Positions 46,134 to 54,366 of a stretch of DNA of 64,000 nt are shown here, piece by piece. The translations under genes were made by a program, and so were the position numbers. Every line of letters starts with the position of its first letter. The stretch's first letter is position 1. The notes under the pieces are model-generated. The model was given only the letters and a program-made list of their open reading frames with translations. It made no database searches and was not told where the DNA came from. This DNA comes from UBA4575 sp002386945 (GTDB lineage: Bacteria; Pseudomonadota; Gammaproteobacteria; UBA4575). The stretch is from NCBI GenBank assembly GCA_943789445.1, contig CALSUC010000001.1, forward strand, positions 310,001 to 374,000. Direction: 5' to 3'.

Positions 46134-46792
46134 ATCCAGTAGGCACCACTGGTCATACCTTTTGAAACCAGTGTCATGATTTTTTTGATTGGTTTAGGTA
46201 GTTCATGTGCGCCAAGTTTTCTGGCTTCTTCACCGTGATGGCGTTCGTCTTCACGCATCTGTTCTAAGATCGCTCGGCTACGATTGTCTTCCACCGACAA
46301 CTGGCCTAGATGATCATCCAAATGGCGTTCGACCTGTGCCTCAGTCTCTGCAACAAAACCCAAGCTCCAGCGATCACCAACCCAGCCTGCGCTGGCACCT
46401 AACACATAGGAAGAGGCATACCAAAAAGGGCTTAAGAGACTGCGTGGGGCGTTTAATTCGGACAGACGGGTCTCACACCAAGCAAGATGATTGAGTTCCT
46501 CCTGTGCCGAGGTCTCCATCTGTCGTAAGGTTTGTTGATTTTGCGCAGTTAATGCCTGACCGTGATAAAGCCCTTGAGCAGCAATTTCACCCGCATGGTT
46601 GACGCGCATTAACCTAGCCGACTCAATACGCTCTTGCAGACTCAGATCATCTTCAATCATGTCCTGTGCTGGGTAGGGTGCTGAAATTGTTCTGCGTTGT
46701 AGGGTGACCACGCGTAGCCCACGGTCAAATTCTTGAATCAGGCGGTCGGCGAGACTGAAGTGGCGTAATGGTTTATTCGGTGTGTTACTCAT
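46130..46792 (-). CDS. coq7: Demethoxyubiquinone hydroxylase Coq7/UbiF-type
   Basis: The 220-residue di-iron protein hydroxylates the ubiquinone ring. Carboxylate and histidine ligands are in MRVNHAGEIAAQGLYHGQAL, METSAQEELNHLAWCETRL, and the second repeat ETEAQVERHLDDHLGQL and MREDERHHGEEA. The Coq7 type replaces flavin-dependent UbiF in many proteobacteria. It sits next to speD in a conserved order. Confidence 0.92.
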   Translation of the reverse strand: MSNTPNKPLRHFSLADRLIQEFDRGLRVVTLQRRTISAPYPAQDMIEDDLSLQERIESARLMRVNHAGEIAAQGLYHGQALTAQNQQTLRQMETSAQEELNHLAWCETRLSELNAPRSLLSPFWYASSYVLGASAGWVGDRWSLGFVAETEAQVERHLDDHLGQLSVEDNRSRAILEQMREDERHHGEEARKLGAHELPKPIKKIMTLVSKGMTSGAYWI

Positions 46793-46801
46793 ACTCAGAT
46801 G

Positions 46802-47986
46802 TTAACTCAGTTGTCTCGCTAGTAATTCGATCGGGTGCATGATCTCTACCTGTTGGGCCTGTGCACTCAAGGCCATACGTAACTGGCTGCTGCAGCCAAC
46901 GTTCGCTGACAACACCAGATCGACCTCTGCCGCCGCGATGGTTTGAGCCTTACGCTGGGCTAATGCCTGGTTACTGGCCTCTGGCGTTAATAATTGCACA
47001 CCACCAGCACCACAGCAGTGCAGATTATCATTGAACTCATGCACATCGAGCTGCGGTATCTTCGCCAATAGCTGATACATCGCTTTCATTGCGGCTGGGT
47101 TTGCATGCAGGCTACAAGGGATGTGCAGTAATACTTTTTTGTTTAGAGCACGTGGCTTTAGCGTGTTAAATGCGTCCTGCGCCAGCAGCCATTGCTGAAT
47201 GTCCCAATGCTTCAGGCCGGCCTTATCTATCTGCTCTAGCTGGCTACCGCAGCCGCTGGCAATACTGACGACATCACGGCATGACAGCGTGGCCCAGTGC
47301 TGGCGTAGTTGCTGCCGTTGTTTTTCGGCATAGTCAGGCAAGCCAGCATGCTGCGCCAGAGCGCTACAGCAATCGCTAGCGGCACTTAGGCGAGGTTTGC
47401 ATCCCATGGCGCGGATAAGCAGTTGTGCGCTGTCTAAGGTGCGCTGATCCATTATGCGGCCGCTGCAGCCTTGGAATAACAGTACCGATTGACCCGAAGC
47501 AGCAGCCGTGGTCTTTATGGGCGCTATTTTGTCTGCGCTCGTGATACTGGCAGCGAGCCTAGCGAGCTGACTGAAGGCAGAGGAACCAGAGCGATTCAGT
47601 CGTCGTGCCAAGGGTAGGCTGGCCTTGATTAGGGTTTGGCCGATACCGCTACTGAGTCCGTGGATCAGCAGAGTCTGTAACAGTCGTGGAATAAGAGGTA
47701 AATGCTTACGATAGGCACTACGTCCGGCATCGATGATCGCCTCGAAATCAACTTTAGCTGGACAAACCTGCTGACATTTTAGACAGGTGGTGCAGCTCTG
47801 TAGGTGTTGGTTTAGCGCTGGGCTAGGGTCTAATTGCTCTTCTAAGAAAGCCTTGACCAGTGAAATACGTCCACGCGGCGACTCTCCCTCATGTTGGCTG
47901 ACCGCATAGGTTGGGCAGTGAGGCAGGCAGAGGCCGCACATTACACAATGCTCAGTGTTTCTTATACTGTCAGTAGGATGCGACAT
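46802..47986 (-). CDS. glcF: Glycolate oxidase iron-sulfur subunit GlcF-like
   Basis: The 394-residue protein has two N-terminal 4Fe-4S motifs, CVMCGLCLPHCPTYAVSQHE and CTTCLKCQQVCPAKVDF, and two CCG domains (SDCCSALAQHAG; LHCCGAGGVQLL). It is shaped like GlcF, the electron-transfer subunit of glycolate or related lactate/glycerol oxidases. The flavin subunits GlcD and GlcE are not here. With gph upstream it could help salvage 2-phosphoglycolate, but an orphan GlcF-like role is also possible. It starts ten bases from coq7. Confidence 0.8.
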   Translation of the reverse strand: MSHPTDSIRNTEHCVMCGLCLPHCPTYAVSQHEGESPRGRISLVKAFLEEQLDPSPALNQHLQSCTTCLKCQQVCPAKVDFEAIIDAGRSAYRKHLPLIPRLLQTLLIHGLSSGIGQTLIKASLPLARRLNRSGSSAFSQLARLAASITSADKIAPIKTTAAASGQSVLLFQGCSGRIMDQRTLDSAQLLIRAMGCKPRLSAASDCCSALAQHAGLPDYAEKQRQQLRQHWATLSCRDVVSIASGCGSQLEQIDKAGLKHWDIQQWLLAQDAFNTLKPRALNKKVLLHIPCSLHANPAAMKAMYQLLAKIPQLDVHEFNDNLHCCGAGGVQLLTPEASNQALAQRKAQTIAAAEVDLVLSANVGCSSQLRMALSAQAQQVEIMHPIELLARQLS

Positions 47987-48053
47987 CGATGGGCTACAGC
48001 GGCTTACATTTCGGTTAAGGTTAACTATTCACCAGAGTTTAGGATTTATTGCC

Positions 48054-48359
48054 ATGAGTTACTACAAACGCCATATGTTTATTTGTACAAACCAACGCGA
48101 AGACAAGATTTGCTGTCAGGATCACGGTGCCGCTGAAAAGCGCAATGCAGTGAAAAAGATAGCCAAGGAGCTAGGCCTTAGCGGACAAGGCAAGATTCGT
48201 ATCAATAATGCGGGCTGTTTAGACCGCTGTTCCGAGGGGCCAGTGGCGGTGGTGTATCCGGATGAGACCTGGTATCGCTATGAAAGCGTGGCCGATCTCG
48301 AGGAAATCGTGCATAAACACCTCGATCAGGGGCAGCCAGTCGAGCGTTTGAAGATCTAG
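48054..48359 (+). CDS. Thioredoxin-like [2Fe-2S] ferredoxin domain protein
   Basis: From the ATG at 48054 (AGGA upstream) the product is 101 residues with the thioredoxin-like ferredoxin pattern: RHMFICTNQREDKICCQDHG, then NNAGCLDRCSEGPVAVVYP, in which cysteines of the two segments coordinate a 2Fe-2S cluster, ending in YESVADLEEIV. Similar small proteins are widespread in gammaproteobacteria with unknown partner. It is divergent from glcF. Confidence 0.85.
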   Translation: MSYYKRHMFICTNQREDKICCQDHGAAEKRNAVKKIAKELGLSGQGKIRINNAGCLDRCSEGPVAVVYPDETWYRYESVADLEEIVHKHLDQGQPVERLKI

Positions 48360-48408
48360 GGGAGCTAACTGCTGTACAGGATGATTACCGTTAATCGATT
48401 GGTAAAGC

Positions 48409-48527
48409 TTGACAAGCCTTTACTAATATTAGAAGATGCAAATATTCAAATATTATTGAATATTGCTTTACTCCTCTTGTGGTATCCATTACGCGACGGC
48501 CTTAATTAGGCCGCCGCGTTTTTTTTT
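48409..48527 (+). ncRNA. Candidate small RNA with terminator
   Basis: A perfect TTGACA (48409-48414) is followed by a weak -10 (TAGAAG, spacer 15). A predicted transcript of about 85 bases would hold an A/T hairpin (arms 48438-48449 and 48456-48466), a single-stranded CTCCTC (48471-48476) that could pair with ribosome binding sites, and a terminator (48492-48527). A separate promoter-like pair TTGTTT...TAGTAT lies further on for rplM. The stretch could instead simply be the 3' end of the ferredoxin gene's transcript. Confidence 0.4.
48492..48527 (+). terminator. Intrinsic terminator upstream of rplM
   Basis: Arms CGCGACGGCC (48492-48501) and GGCCGCCGCG (48509-48518) pair with one mismatch over loop TTAATTA and are followed by nine T's. 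It ends transcripts entering from the ferredoxin gene or the candidate small RNA. Confidence 0.88.
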
Positions 48528-48619
48528 GCCTAAAAAGTAACCGCGAAGCGTTTAATTGGCTTGTTTAGCCTCAACTACTCTAGTAGTATTGCGCGCCTTT
48601 ACAGAATTCTATTACCCGT

Positions 48620-49048
48620 ATGAAAACACTAAGCACAAAACCTGCTGATGTCATTCGCCAATGGTTTTTGGTCGATGCCACTGATAAAACATTAGGTCGT
48701 CTATCGACTGAGATTGCTCGTCGCCTGCGCGGTAAGCATAAGCCAGAATACACGCCACACGTGGATACGGGCGATTACATCATTGTAGTTAACGCGGAAA
48801 AAATTCACGTTACCGGCAATAAGTTGAACGACAAGATGTACTACCACCACACTGGTTACATCGGCAACATGAAGAAGACTAATCTTTCTGATCTATTGGA
48901 AGAGCACCCAGAACGCGTCATTGAGACAGCGGTTAAGGGTATGTTGCCAAAGAATCCATTAGGTCGTGCGATGTTCTCCAAGCTTAAAGTCTATGCTGGC
49001 CCAGAACATAAGCATCAATCGCAGCAACCAGAAACTCTGGATATTTAA
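48620..49048 (+). CDS. rplM: 50S ribosomal protein L13
   Basis: The 142-residue protein reads KTLSTKPADVIRQWFLVDAT at the start, then GRLSTEIARRLRGKHKPEYT and the conserved HHTGYIGNMKK. It matches E. coli L13 in length (142). It forms an operon with rpsI, six bases downstream. A promoter-like TTGTTT/TAGTAT pair lies about 40-70 bp upstream. Confidence 0.98.
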   Translation: MKTLSTKPADVIRQWFLVDATDKTLGRLSTEIARRLRGKHKPEYTPHVDTGDYIIVVNAEKIHVTGNKLNDKMYYHHTGYIGNMKKTNLSDLLEEHPERVIETAVKGMLPKNPLGRAMFSKLKVYAGPEHKHQSQQPETLDI

Positions 49049-49053
49049 AGAAT

Positions 49054-49446
49054 ATGGCTACTACACAATATTACGGTACCGGACGTCGCAAGAGTTCCTC
49101 TGCACGCGTCTACCTTAAGCCTGGCAAGGGCCAGATTGTTGTTAACTCGCGTGAAGACAACGTGTATTTCGGTCGTGAAACTTCACGTCGTATTATCCGT
49201 CAGCCGCTAGAAGCAACCGACACATTATCTCAGTTTGATATCAGCGTTAGCGTTAGCGGCGGTGGTTCAAACGGTCAAGCCGGCGCAATTCAGCTCGGTA
49301 TCGCTCGCGCACTATTGGTTTACAACGAAGAGCTTCGTGGTGAATTACGTAAGGGTGGTTTCTTAACCCGTGACGCACGTGAAGTTGAGCGTAAGAAAGT
49401 TGGTCTACGCAAAGCGCGTAAGAAAGAGCAGTACTCCAAGCGTTAA
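49054..49446 (+). CDS. rpsI: 30S ribosomal protein S9
   Basis: The 130-residue protein has QYYGTGRRKSSSARVYLKPG, and the conserved C-terminal KKVGLRKARKKEQYSKR whose last basic residues contact P-site tRNA. Length matches E. coli S9 (130). It is co-transcribed with rplM. Confidence 0.98.
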   Translation: MATTQYYGTGRRKSSSARVYLKPGKGQIVVNSREDNVYFGRETSRRIIRQPLEATDTLSQFDISVSVSGGGSNGQAGAIQLGIARALLVYNEELRGELRKGGFLTRDAREVERKKVGLRKARKKEQYSKR

Positions 49447-49454
49447 TCTTTATG

Positions 49455-49481
49455 GTGCTTCGGACCAGCGGTCCGGAGCAC
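49455..49481 (+). terminator. Hairpin after rpsI
   Basis: GTGCTTCGGACC and GGTCCGGAGCAC pair along 12 bp (one G-T) over loop AGC, eight bases after the rpsI stop. The following bases TTCTGTATTTC are only partly T-rich, so termination may be incomplete. Confidence 0.7.
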
Positions 49482-49566
49482 TTCTGTATTTCCTCTCGTT
49501 ATCCTCGAAAGCAGTCGTTTATTGGCTTATTAGCCAATACCTCGCGCTATATGTTTATCCTAACGA

Positions 49567-50313
49567 TTAAGCATTCTTCAGTGTTTCTAATGCAGCAGCA
49601 GATGCCTGTTGTAAGAATAAGCTATCAACACCGACCGTCAATAGACTAAAGCCTTGTTCCTTATACGGCGCAACATCCTCTGCACTGACACCAAAAATAC
49701 CCAATACCTTATCGTGATCCATACAGGCTTCAGTGATTTGCTCGATGGCGTCAATAAATTCAGGATTTTCAAAGTCACCGACCTGACCGAGGCTGGCAGA
49801 TAGGTCATAAGGCCCAATGAGCACCGCATCAACCCCCTCACAACTGGCCATGGCATCGATATTACCGATTGCATCACGGCTTTCGGCTTGGATAACGATG
49901 ATGGTTTCGTCGTTGGCCCGCGCTAGATAGTCCTGAAAACTCAAGCCATAATCATGTGCTCGACCTAAACCTACTCCGCGTTGTCCTTGCGGTGGATATT
50001 TACTGACACGGACGATGTCTTGCGCTTCGGCTAAGCTTTCTACCTGTGGCACGATAATGCCAGCAGCACCGGCGTCTAAAGTTTTTTTAATGAAGCCTTC
50101 ATCAAATCCGGGCACACGGACTAGGCAGGGGCAATCGCCAGCAGCCTGAATTAGGCGAAAGACCTCATTGGGCCCGAGTGCACCATGTTCGGCGTCGATG
50201 AACAGCCAATCGTAGCCAAGCTTCACCGTCATTTCGACGGCCTCAACGCTTGCCATCGACATCAAGGTGCCATACAGCACTTCATTGTTCAGTAGTCGTT
50301 GTCGCAGCGCCAT
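49567..50313 (-). CDS. HpcH/HpaI-family 2-oxo acid aldolase
   Basis: The 248-residue TIM-barrel protein resembles 2,4-dihydroxyhept-2-ene-1,7-dioate and 2-keto-3-deoxy-rhamnonate aldolases. It has YGTLMSMASVEAVEM, YDWLFIDAEHGALGP, VRVPGFDEGFIKKTLDAGAAGI, RGVGLGRAHDYG and VLIGPYDLSASLG, with metal ligands in VIQAESRDA. The substrate is unknown. It ends up to the rpsI region and starts 13 bp downstream of the rpiA stop, so it may be in a transcript with rpiA. Confidence 0.85.
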   Translation of the reverse strand: MALRQRLLNNEVLYGTLMSMASVEAVEMTVKLGYDWLFIDAEHGALGPNEVFRLIQAAGDCPCLVRVPGFDEGFIKKTLDAGAAGIIVPQVESLAEAQDIVRVSKYPPQGQRGVGLGRAHDYGLSFQDYLARANDETIIVIQAESRDAIGNIDAMASCEGVDAVLIGPYDLSASLGQVGDFENPEFIDAIEQITEACMDHDKVLGIFGVSAEDVAPYKEQGFSLLTVGVDSLFLQQASAAALETLKNA

Positions 50314-50326
50314 AGTAGTTATCCTT

Positions 50327-50980
50327 TTAGATGATCTTTAGGCCGCTATCGCCACCCAATAACAACACATCGGCTGGACGAATAGCAAAGATACCAACAG
50401 TCACCACGCCCGCCAATGTGGCGATTTGGGTCTCCATTTCTATCGGTTTAGTGATGCTTAGGTTGTGTACATCGATAATAATATTGCCATTATCAGTGGT
50501 AAATCCTTGACGTAATTCTGGCGCACCACCGAGCTGGACCATACGGCGTGCCACTGCACTACGTGCCATTGGCACCACTTCGATAGGTAACGGGAAACGG
50601 CCTAGACGGTGCACTAATTTAGAGTCATCTGCGATACAAATGAATTTCTTACTGGCGTTAGCAACGATCTTTTCGCGAGTCAGTGCACCGCCACCACCTT
50701 TGATTAAGGCGCGTAGTTCAGTCGCTTCATCGGCACCATCGACGTATAAAGGCAGATCACCAGTAGCATTTAGGTCGAGTACTGGGATATTGTGACCACG
50801 TAAACGTTCCGCTGATGCTTCAGAGCTTGCCACCGCGCCATCGATTTTGCCGCGAATCTTGGCCAGGGCATCAATAAAATAATTGGCGGTAGACCCTGTA
50901 CCAACACCGATTACATCGTCGTTTTGTATATAATCGAGTGCTGCTTCGGCAGCTAAACGTTTTTTGTCGTCGGCATTCAT
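50327..50980 (-). CDS. rpiA: Ribose-5-phosphate isomerase A
   Basis: The 217-residue enzyme starts MNADDKKRLAAEAALDYIQN at the ATG at 50980; a 47-residue hydrophobic extension in the same frame is not part of the family. Motifs are DDVIGVGTGSTANYFIDAL, ASSEASAERLRGHNIPVLDL, DGADEATELRALIKGGGGALTREK, and the C-terminal VVTVGIFAIRPADVLLLG. It is divergent from ilvA, a conserved gammaproteobacterial pair. Confidence 0.95.
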   Translation of the reverse strand: MNADDKKRLAAEAALDYIQNDDVIGVGTGSTANYFIDALAKIRGKIDGAVASSEASAERLRGHNIPVLDLNATGDLPLYVDGADEATELRALIKGGGGALTREKIVANASKKFICIADDSKLVHRLGRFPLPIEVVPMARSAVARRMVQLGGAPELRQGFTTDNGNIIIDVHNLSITKPIEMETQIATLAGVVTVGIFAIRPADVLLLGGDSGLKII

Positions 50981-51065
50981 TGTTTTTCTCACTAAGACTG
51001 ACTGATGAAGGGTATAAAGATTACCGTAAAGGCTAAAGCATATTGTGACAATTTCAAAGACACAG

Positions 51066-52598
51066 ATGGAAATCAGTAGCACTAAAATCAAACAACTCGC
51101 AGAGATGATTCCGGCGACCAATGTCTACGACGTGGCCGATGTCTCGGCGTTGACCTTTGCTAAGCGATTGAGTGATCGCCATAGCAACCAAGTGTGGTTG
51201 AAACGTGAAGATCAACAGAGTGTGTTTTCATTTAAGTTGCGCGGTGCCTATAACAAAATATCCAATCTTTCTAAGGAGCAATTACAAGCAGGTGTGATTG
51301 CAGCCTCTGCAGGTAATCATGCGCAGGGTGTTGCCTTAGCCGCACAGCGTTTGAAGATTAATGCGCAAATCGTCATGCCAACCACCACACCACGAATCAA
51401 GGTCGAGTCAGTACGCGCGATGGGTGCTGAAGTAGTGTTGTATGGCGATAATTATGATGAGGCCTGCGGACATGCCTTAGAACTTGTTGCTACATCGGCA
51501 CAAACCTTTATTCATCCTTACGACGATATGGCCGTCATGGCCGGGCAGGGCACAGTCGCAAAGGAGATCTTAGAACAATTTGAATCTGATATAGATGCGG
51601 TGTTTATTCCAGTAGGTGGTGGTGGCTTGATTGCTGGCATGTCTGCATGGATACGCACGCATTCACCAAAGACCAAGATTATTGGTGTTGAACCAGCAGA
51701 TGCACCAACCTTACACGCGGCTATGGCAGCACAAGAGCGCGTTATTCTCGAGCAGGTCGGTATCTTTGCCGATGGTGTTGCAGTAAAGCAGATTGGGGAA
51801 AATACATTTGATGTGGCGCGCGAAACGGTGGATGAAGTGATCCTCGTTTCTATTGATGAGATGTGTGCTGCGATACATGACATTTTTGATGACACACGCG
51901 TGTTATCTGAGCCTGCTGGTGCGCTGGCCGTTGCCGGTATGAAGAAATACATCACTAGGGAGAACTGTAAAAAGCAAAATCTAGTGGCGGTTAATTCTGG
52001 TGCTAACGTTAATTTCGATCGCTTGCGCCATGTGGTTGAGCGCTCTGAGGTTGGCGAGGGGCGTGAAGGTCTATTTGCGGTAACGATTCCAGAAGAGAAG
52101 GGTAGTTTTTTACGGTTCTGTTCAATTATTGGAAGATGCAGCATCAGTGAATTCAATTATCGTTATTCGAAGGCCTCCGAGGCACATATCTTCCTGGGCG
52201 TGAAATTTGAGCATGCACAGACAGAAAAAATCGCGATGATCGAAAGGCTGGCGGATAACGGCTATGCGGTTGTCGATATCTCGGATAACGAGATGGCAAA
52301 GCTGCACTTGAGACATCTAGTTGGTGGTCATTCACCTGAATTAGAAGATGAATTTTTAGTTCGCTTTGAATTTCCAGAGCGCCCTGGGGCCTTGCTGCAG
52401 TTTTTAGAAGGCATGGGTTCGCGATGGAATATTAGTCTATTTCATTATCGGAATCATGGCTCTGCTTATGGGCGTGTGTTGGTTGCTGCACAGGTGGCAG
52501 CACAGGATCGTGATGCGTTTAGGGTCTTTTTAGACGATTTGGGCTATAGGTATTATGAAGAATCAGACAACCCCGCCTATTCTCTATTTTTGAGATAG
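51066..52598 (+). CDS. ilvA: Threonine dehydratase (biosynthetic), L-threonine ammonia-lyase
   Basis: The 510-residue PLP enzyme makes 2-oxobutyrate for isoleucine synthesis. The PLP lysine is in VFSFKLRGAYNKI, then AASAGNHAQGVALAA and the glycine loop PVGGGGLIAGMSAW. Two C-terminal ACT-like regulatory domains (about 325-510) fit the isoleucine-inhibited enzyme. The start is placed at the ATG at 51066; a GTG at 51045 is possible. It is divergent from rpiA. Confidence 0.93.
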   Translation: MEISSTKIKQLAEMIPATNVYDVADVSALTFAKRLSDRHSNQVWLKREDQQSVFSFKLRGAYNKISNLSKEQLQAGVIAASAGNHAQGVALAAQRLKINAQIVMPTTTPRIKVESVRAMGAEVVLYGDNYDEACGHALELVATSAQTFIHPYDDMAVMAGQGTVAKEILEQFESDIDAVFIPVGGGGLIAGMSAWIRTHSPKTKIIGVEPADAPTLHAAMAAQERVILEQVGIFADGVAVKQIGENTFDVARETVDEVILVSIDEMCAAIHDIFDDTRVLSEPAGALAVAGMKKYITRENCKKQNLVAVNSGANVNFDRLRHVVERSEVGEGREGLFAVTIPEEKGSFLRFCSIIGRCSISEFNYRYSKASEAHIFLGVKFEHAQTEKIAMIERLADNGYAVVDISDNEMAKLHLRHLVGGHSPELEDEFLVRFEFPERPGALLQFLEGMGSRWNISLFHYRNHGSAYGRVLVAAQVAAQDRDAFRVFLDDLGYRYYEESDNPAYSLFLR

Positions 52599-52602
52599 CA
52601 TA

Positions 52603-52631
52603 AAAAAAGGGCCCTGTTAGGGCCCTTTTTA
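52603..52631. terminator. Bidirectional terminator between ilvA and the histone-like gene
   Basis: A-run, AGGGCCC / GGGCCCT stem with a TGTTA-type loop, and T-run are usable from both strands and separate the converging genes. Confidence 0.92.
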
Positions 52632-52644
52632 GGTCTTACTCAGC

Positions 52645-53136
52645 TTATTTTCGTTTAGCTGGAGCTTTTTTCTTCGCTGCTACCTTTTTCTTAGGCGCCG
52701 CTTTTTTCTTTGCTGCTACCTTTTTCTTAGGTGCTGCTTTTTTCTTTGCTGCTACCTTTTTCTTAGGTGCTGCTTTTTTCTTTGCTGCTACCTTTTTCTT
52801 AGGTGCCGCTTTTTTCTTTGCTGCTACCTTTTTCTTAGGTGCCGCTTTTTTCTTTGCTGCTACCTTTTTCTTAGGTGCTGCTTTTTTCTTTGCTGCTACC
52901 TTTTTCTTAGGCGCCGCTTTTTTCTTTGCTGCTACCTTTTTCTTAGGTGCTGCTTTTTTCTTTGCTGCTACCTTTTTCTTAGGCGCCGCTTTTTTCTTTG
53001 CTGCTACCTTTTTCTTAGGTGCTGCTTTTTTCTTTGCTGCTACCTTTTTCTTAGGTGCTGCTTTTTTCTTTGCTGCTACCTTTTTCTTAGGCGCCGCTTT
53101 TTTCTTCGCAGTTGCAGTCTTGCGTTTGATGGCCAT
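52645..53136 (-). CDS. Histone H1-like Lys/Ala/Pro repeat protein
   Basis: The 163-residue product begins MAIKRKTATA after a strong GGAGGA and ends KKKAPAKRK. Between these lie twelve exact copies of the 12-residue unit KKKAAPKKKVAA, with no other residue type. Half of the residues are lysine, so the protein is extremely basic and presumably unstructured until bound to DNA or polyphosphate. It resembles the C-terminal tails of H1 and bacterial Hc1/Hc2, AlgP and Coxiella Hq1-like proteins. It may compact the nucleoid. The HU-like protein at 7536-7871 has a similar arm. Confidence 0.85.
   Translation of the reverse strand: MAIKRKTATAKKKAAPKKKVAAKKKAAPKKKVAAKKKAAPKKKVAAKKKAAPKKKVAAKKKAAPKKKVAAKKKAAPKKKVAAKKKAAPKKKVAAKKKAAPKKKVAAKKKAAPKKKVAAKKKAAPKKKVAAKKKAAPKKKVAAKKKAAPKKKVAAKKKAPAKRK
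52675..53106 (-). repeat. Twelve tandem 36-bp coding repeats
   Basis: The DNA is twelve head-to-tail 36-bp units, each coding KKKAAPKKKVAA, with a few synonymous changes between copies (ggtgct versus ggcgcc). Such a run is prone to copy-number change by slippage. Confidence 0.95.
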
Positions 53137-53302
53137 CAAATATTCCTCCGAACTCGAATGTTAATATAAGAACGAAATTGAGTATAAACAACAAAAGTAA
53201 AAAAGCTACTTTTTTTAGTTTCAAATTAAGTGTTAGGAATAACTATTTTTTTATAATTTTAGAACGCAGATAAAATTTAATGCAGTATTCGCATCGAAAA
53301 AT

Positions 53303-53755
53303 TTATTCCATCGTTAATATCAAGTTCCATTCGTCTTCACTTACTGGCATAACGGATAAGCGATTACCTTTGCGGACTAAAGCCATGTCCTCTAATCCCT
53401 TTGTTTCACGCAGTTCTTGCAGACTAATAACGCGTTTCATCTTGCGCTTATATTTAACGTCGACCATAAACCAACGGGGCTTATCTGAGTCACTTTTGGG
53501 ATCGTAATGCTTATCTTTTGGATCAAATGCGGTGTGGTCTGGGTAACTTTCTTTGTGAATAGTCATCACGCCAACAATACCAATTTCATCGCAATTTGAA
53601 TGATAGAGAAATGCTAGATCACCTATTTTCATTTGATCACGCATCATGTTGCGCGCTTGATAGTTGCGTACACCATCCCAATGCTCAACTTTATCTCGTT
53701 TTAGATGATCGATGCTGTATTCGCTGGGCTCTGACTTCATTAACCAATATTGCAT
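53303..53755 (-). CDS. EVE-domain protein
   Basis: The 150-residue protein starts MQYWLMKSEPSEYSIDHLKR, the EVE family N-terminus, with WDGVRNYQARNMMRDQMKIG, GIVGVMTI, and RWFMVDVKYKRKMKRVISLQ. EVE domains fold like PUA and YTH and are thought to bind modified bases. Many bacterial copies are close to 150 residues. It sits just downstream of the 6S RNA gene, on the same strand. Confidence 0.9.
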   Translation of the reverse strand: MQYWLMKSEPSEYSIDHLKRDKVEHWDGVRNYQARNMMRDQMKIGDLAFLYHSNCDEIGIVGVMTIHKESYPDHTAFDPKDKHYDPKSDSDKPRWFMVDVKYKRKMKRVISLQELRETKGLEDMALVRKGNRLSVMPVSEDEWNLILTME

Positions 53756-53845
53756 AATGATTCTCGCTGATGACTGACCTGAATCACTAAACAATTAGCG
53801 ATAGGTGATGTGTTTAAGATTGGGGGATTGACTCGCTTTAAGAGG

Positions 53846-54028
53846 GCGCTCTCCAGAGTACCGTGGTTTTCCGCGTACCTTGAACCAGAGGTTCAAGTGG
53901 GACTGTGGTTGACAGTGTTAGGCTTTCCGCAGAACGGATATGCACACTACTATCAAACCGAACAACCCCGAGGTGTGTTAATAGGCTCAAGGGGATTAAC
54001 GGCTGACTCACAAATACTTCAGAGGCGC
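53846..54028 (-). ncRNA. ssrS: 6S RNA
   Basis: Read on the minus strand this 183-base stretch matches the layout of E. coli 6S RNA. The terminal stem pairs GCGCCTCTGAAG at 54028-54014 with CTCTGGAGAGCGC at 53858-53846. It also contains the conserved CCCCTTGAGCC region and the strongly conserved hairpin CTTGAACC-TCT-GGTTCAAG near 53875-53897. 6S RNA binds the sigma70 holoenzyme and down-regulates transcription in stationary phase. Its position directly after zapA is the classic gammaproteobacterial one. The ends are estimates. Confidence 0.9.
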
Positions 54029-54051
54029 AGCCTTAGTTTACGCCGCGTAGC

Positions 54052-54366
54052 CTATAACTCCAACTGTTGACTAGTACGAATAGCCTCTTCTAGGCGGTCA
54101 TTTAGGCTGCGTAACTTGTTAGTTACATGCTCGGCATTAGATTCATGCGTCTCTCTAGTCTCTAGATAGTCATTGGCCATATTCAATGCGGCCATGATTG
54201 TGACGCGATCTGAACCAATGGCATTACCACCCTCGCGGACTTCTATGATGCGCTGGTTGAGTAGGTCGACTGAGGCGCGTAGCGCTGACTCTTGACCTGT
54301 TGCGCAGGCGATACGATATTCTTTTTCAAGCACCTTGACGGCGATTGGGCTACCTTTACTACTCAT
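54052..54366 (-). CDS. zapA: Cell division protein ZapA
   Basis: The 104-residue protein promotes FtsZ bundling. It begins KGSPIAVKVLEKEYRIACATGQE, with a middle RASVDLLNQRIIEVREGG and a C-terminal coiled coil through the LNMANDYLETRE segment. It overlaps the small upstream coiled-coil gene by four bases. The 6S RNA follows on the same strand. Confidence 0.92.
   Translation of the reverse strand: MSSKGSPIAVKVLEKEYRIACATGQESALRASVDLLNQRIIEVREGGNAIGSDRVTIMAALNMANDYLETRETHESNAEHVTNKLRSLNDRLEEAIRTSQQLEL

Noticed and set aside
50981..51121. N-terminal hydrophobic extension of rpiA
   Set aside because: RpiA has no membrane segment; the conserved start is the ATG at 50980, and the extension overlaps the divergent ilvA start.
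52675..53106. Regular 36-bp tandem units resembling a CRISPR or minisatellite
   Set aside because: Units are contiguous with no spacers and keep one open frame encoding a histone-like protein.
53810..54070. Plus-strand open frame of 86 codons
   Set aside because: It lies opposite the 6S RNA gene; no family resemblance, and the RNA match explains the sequence.
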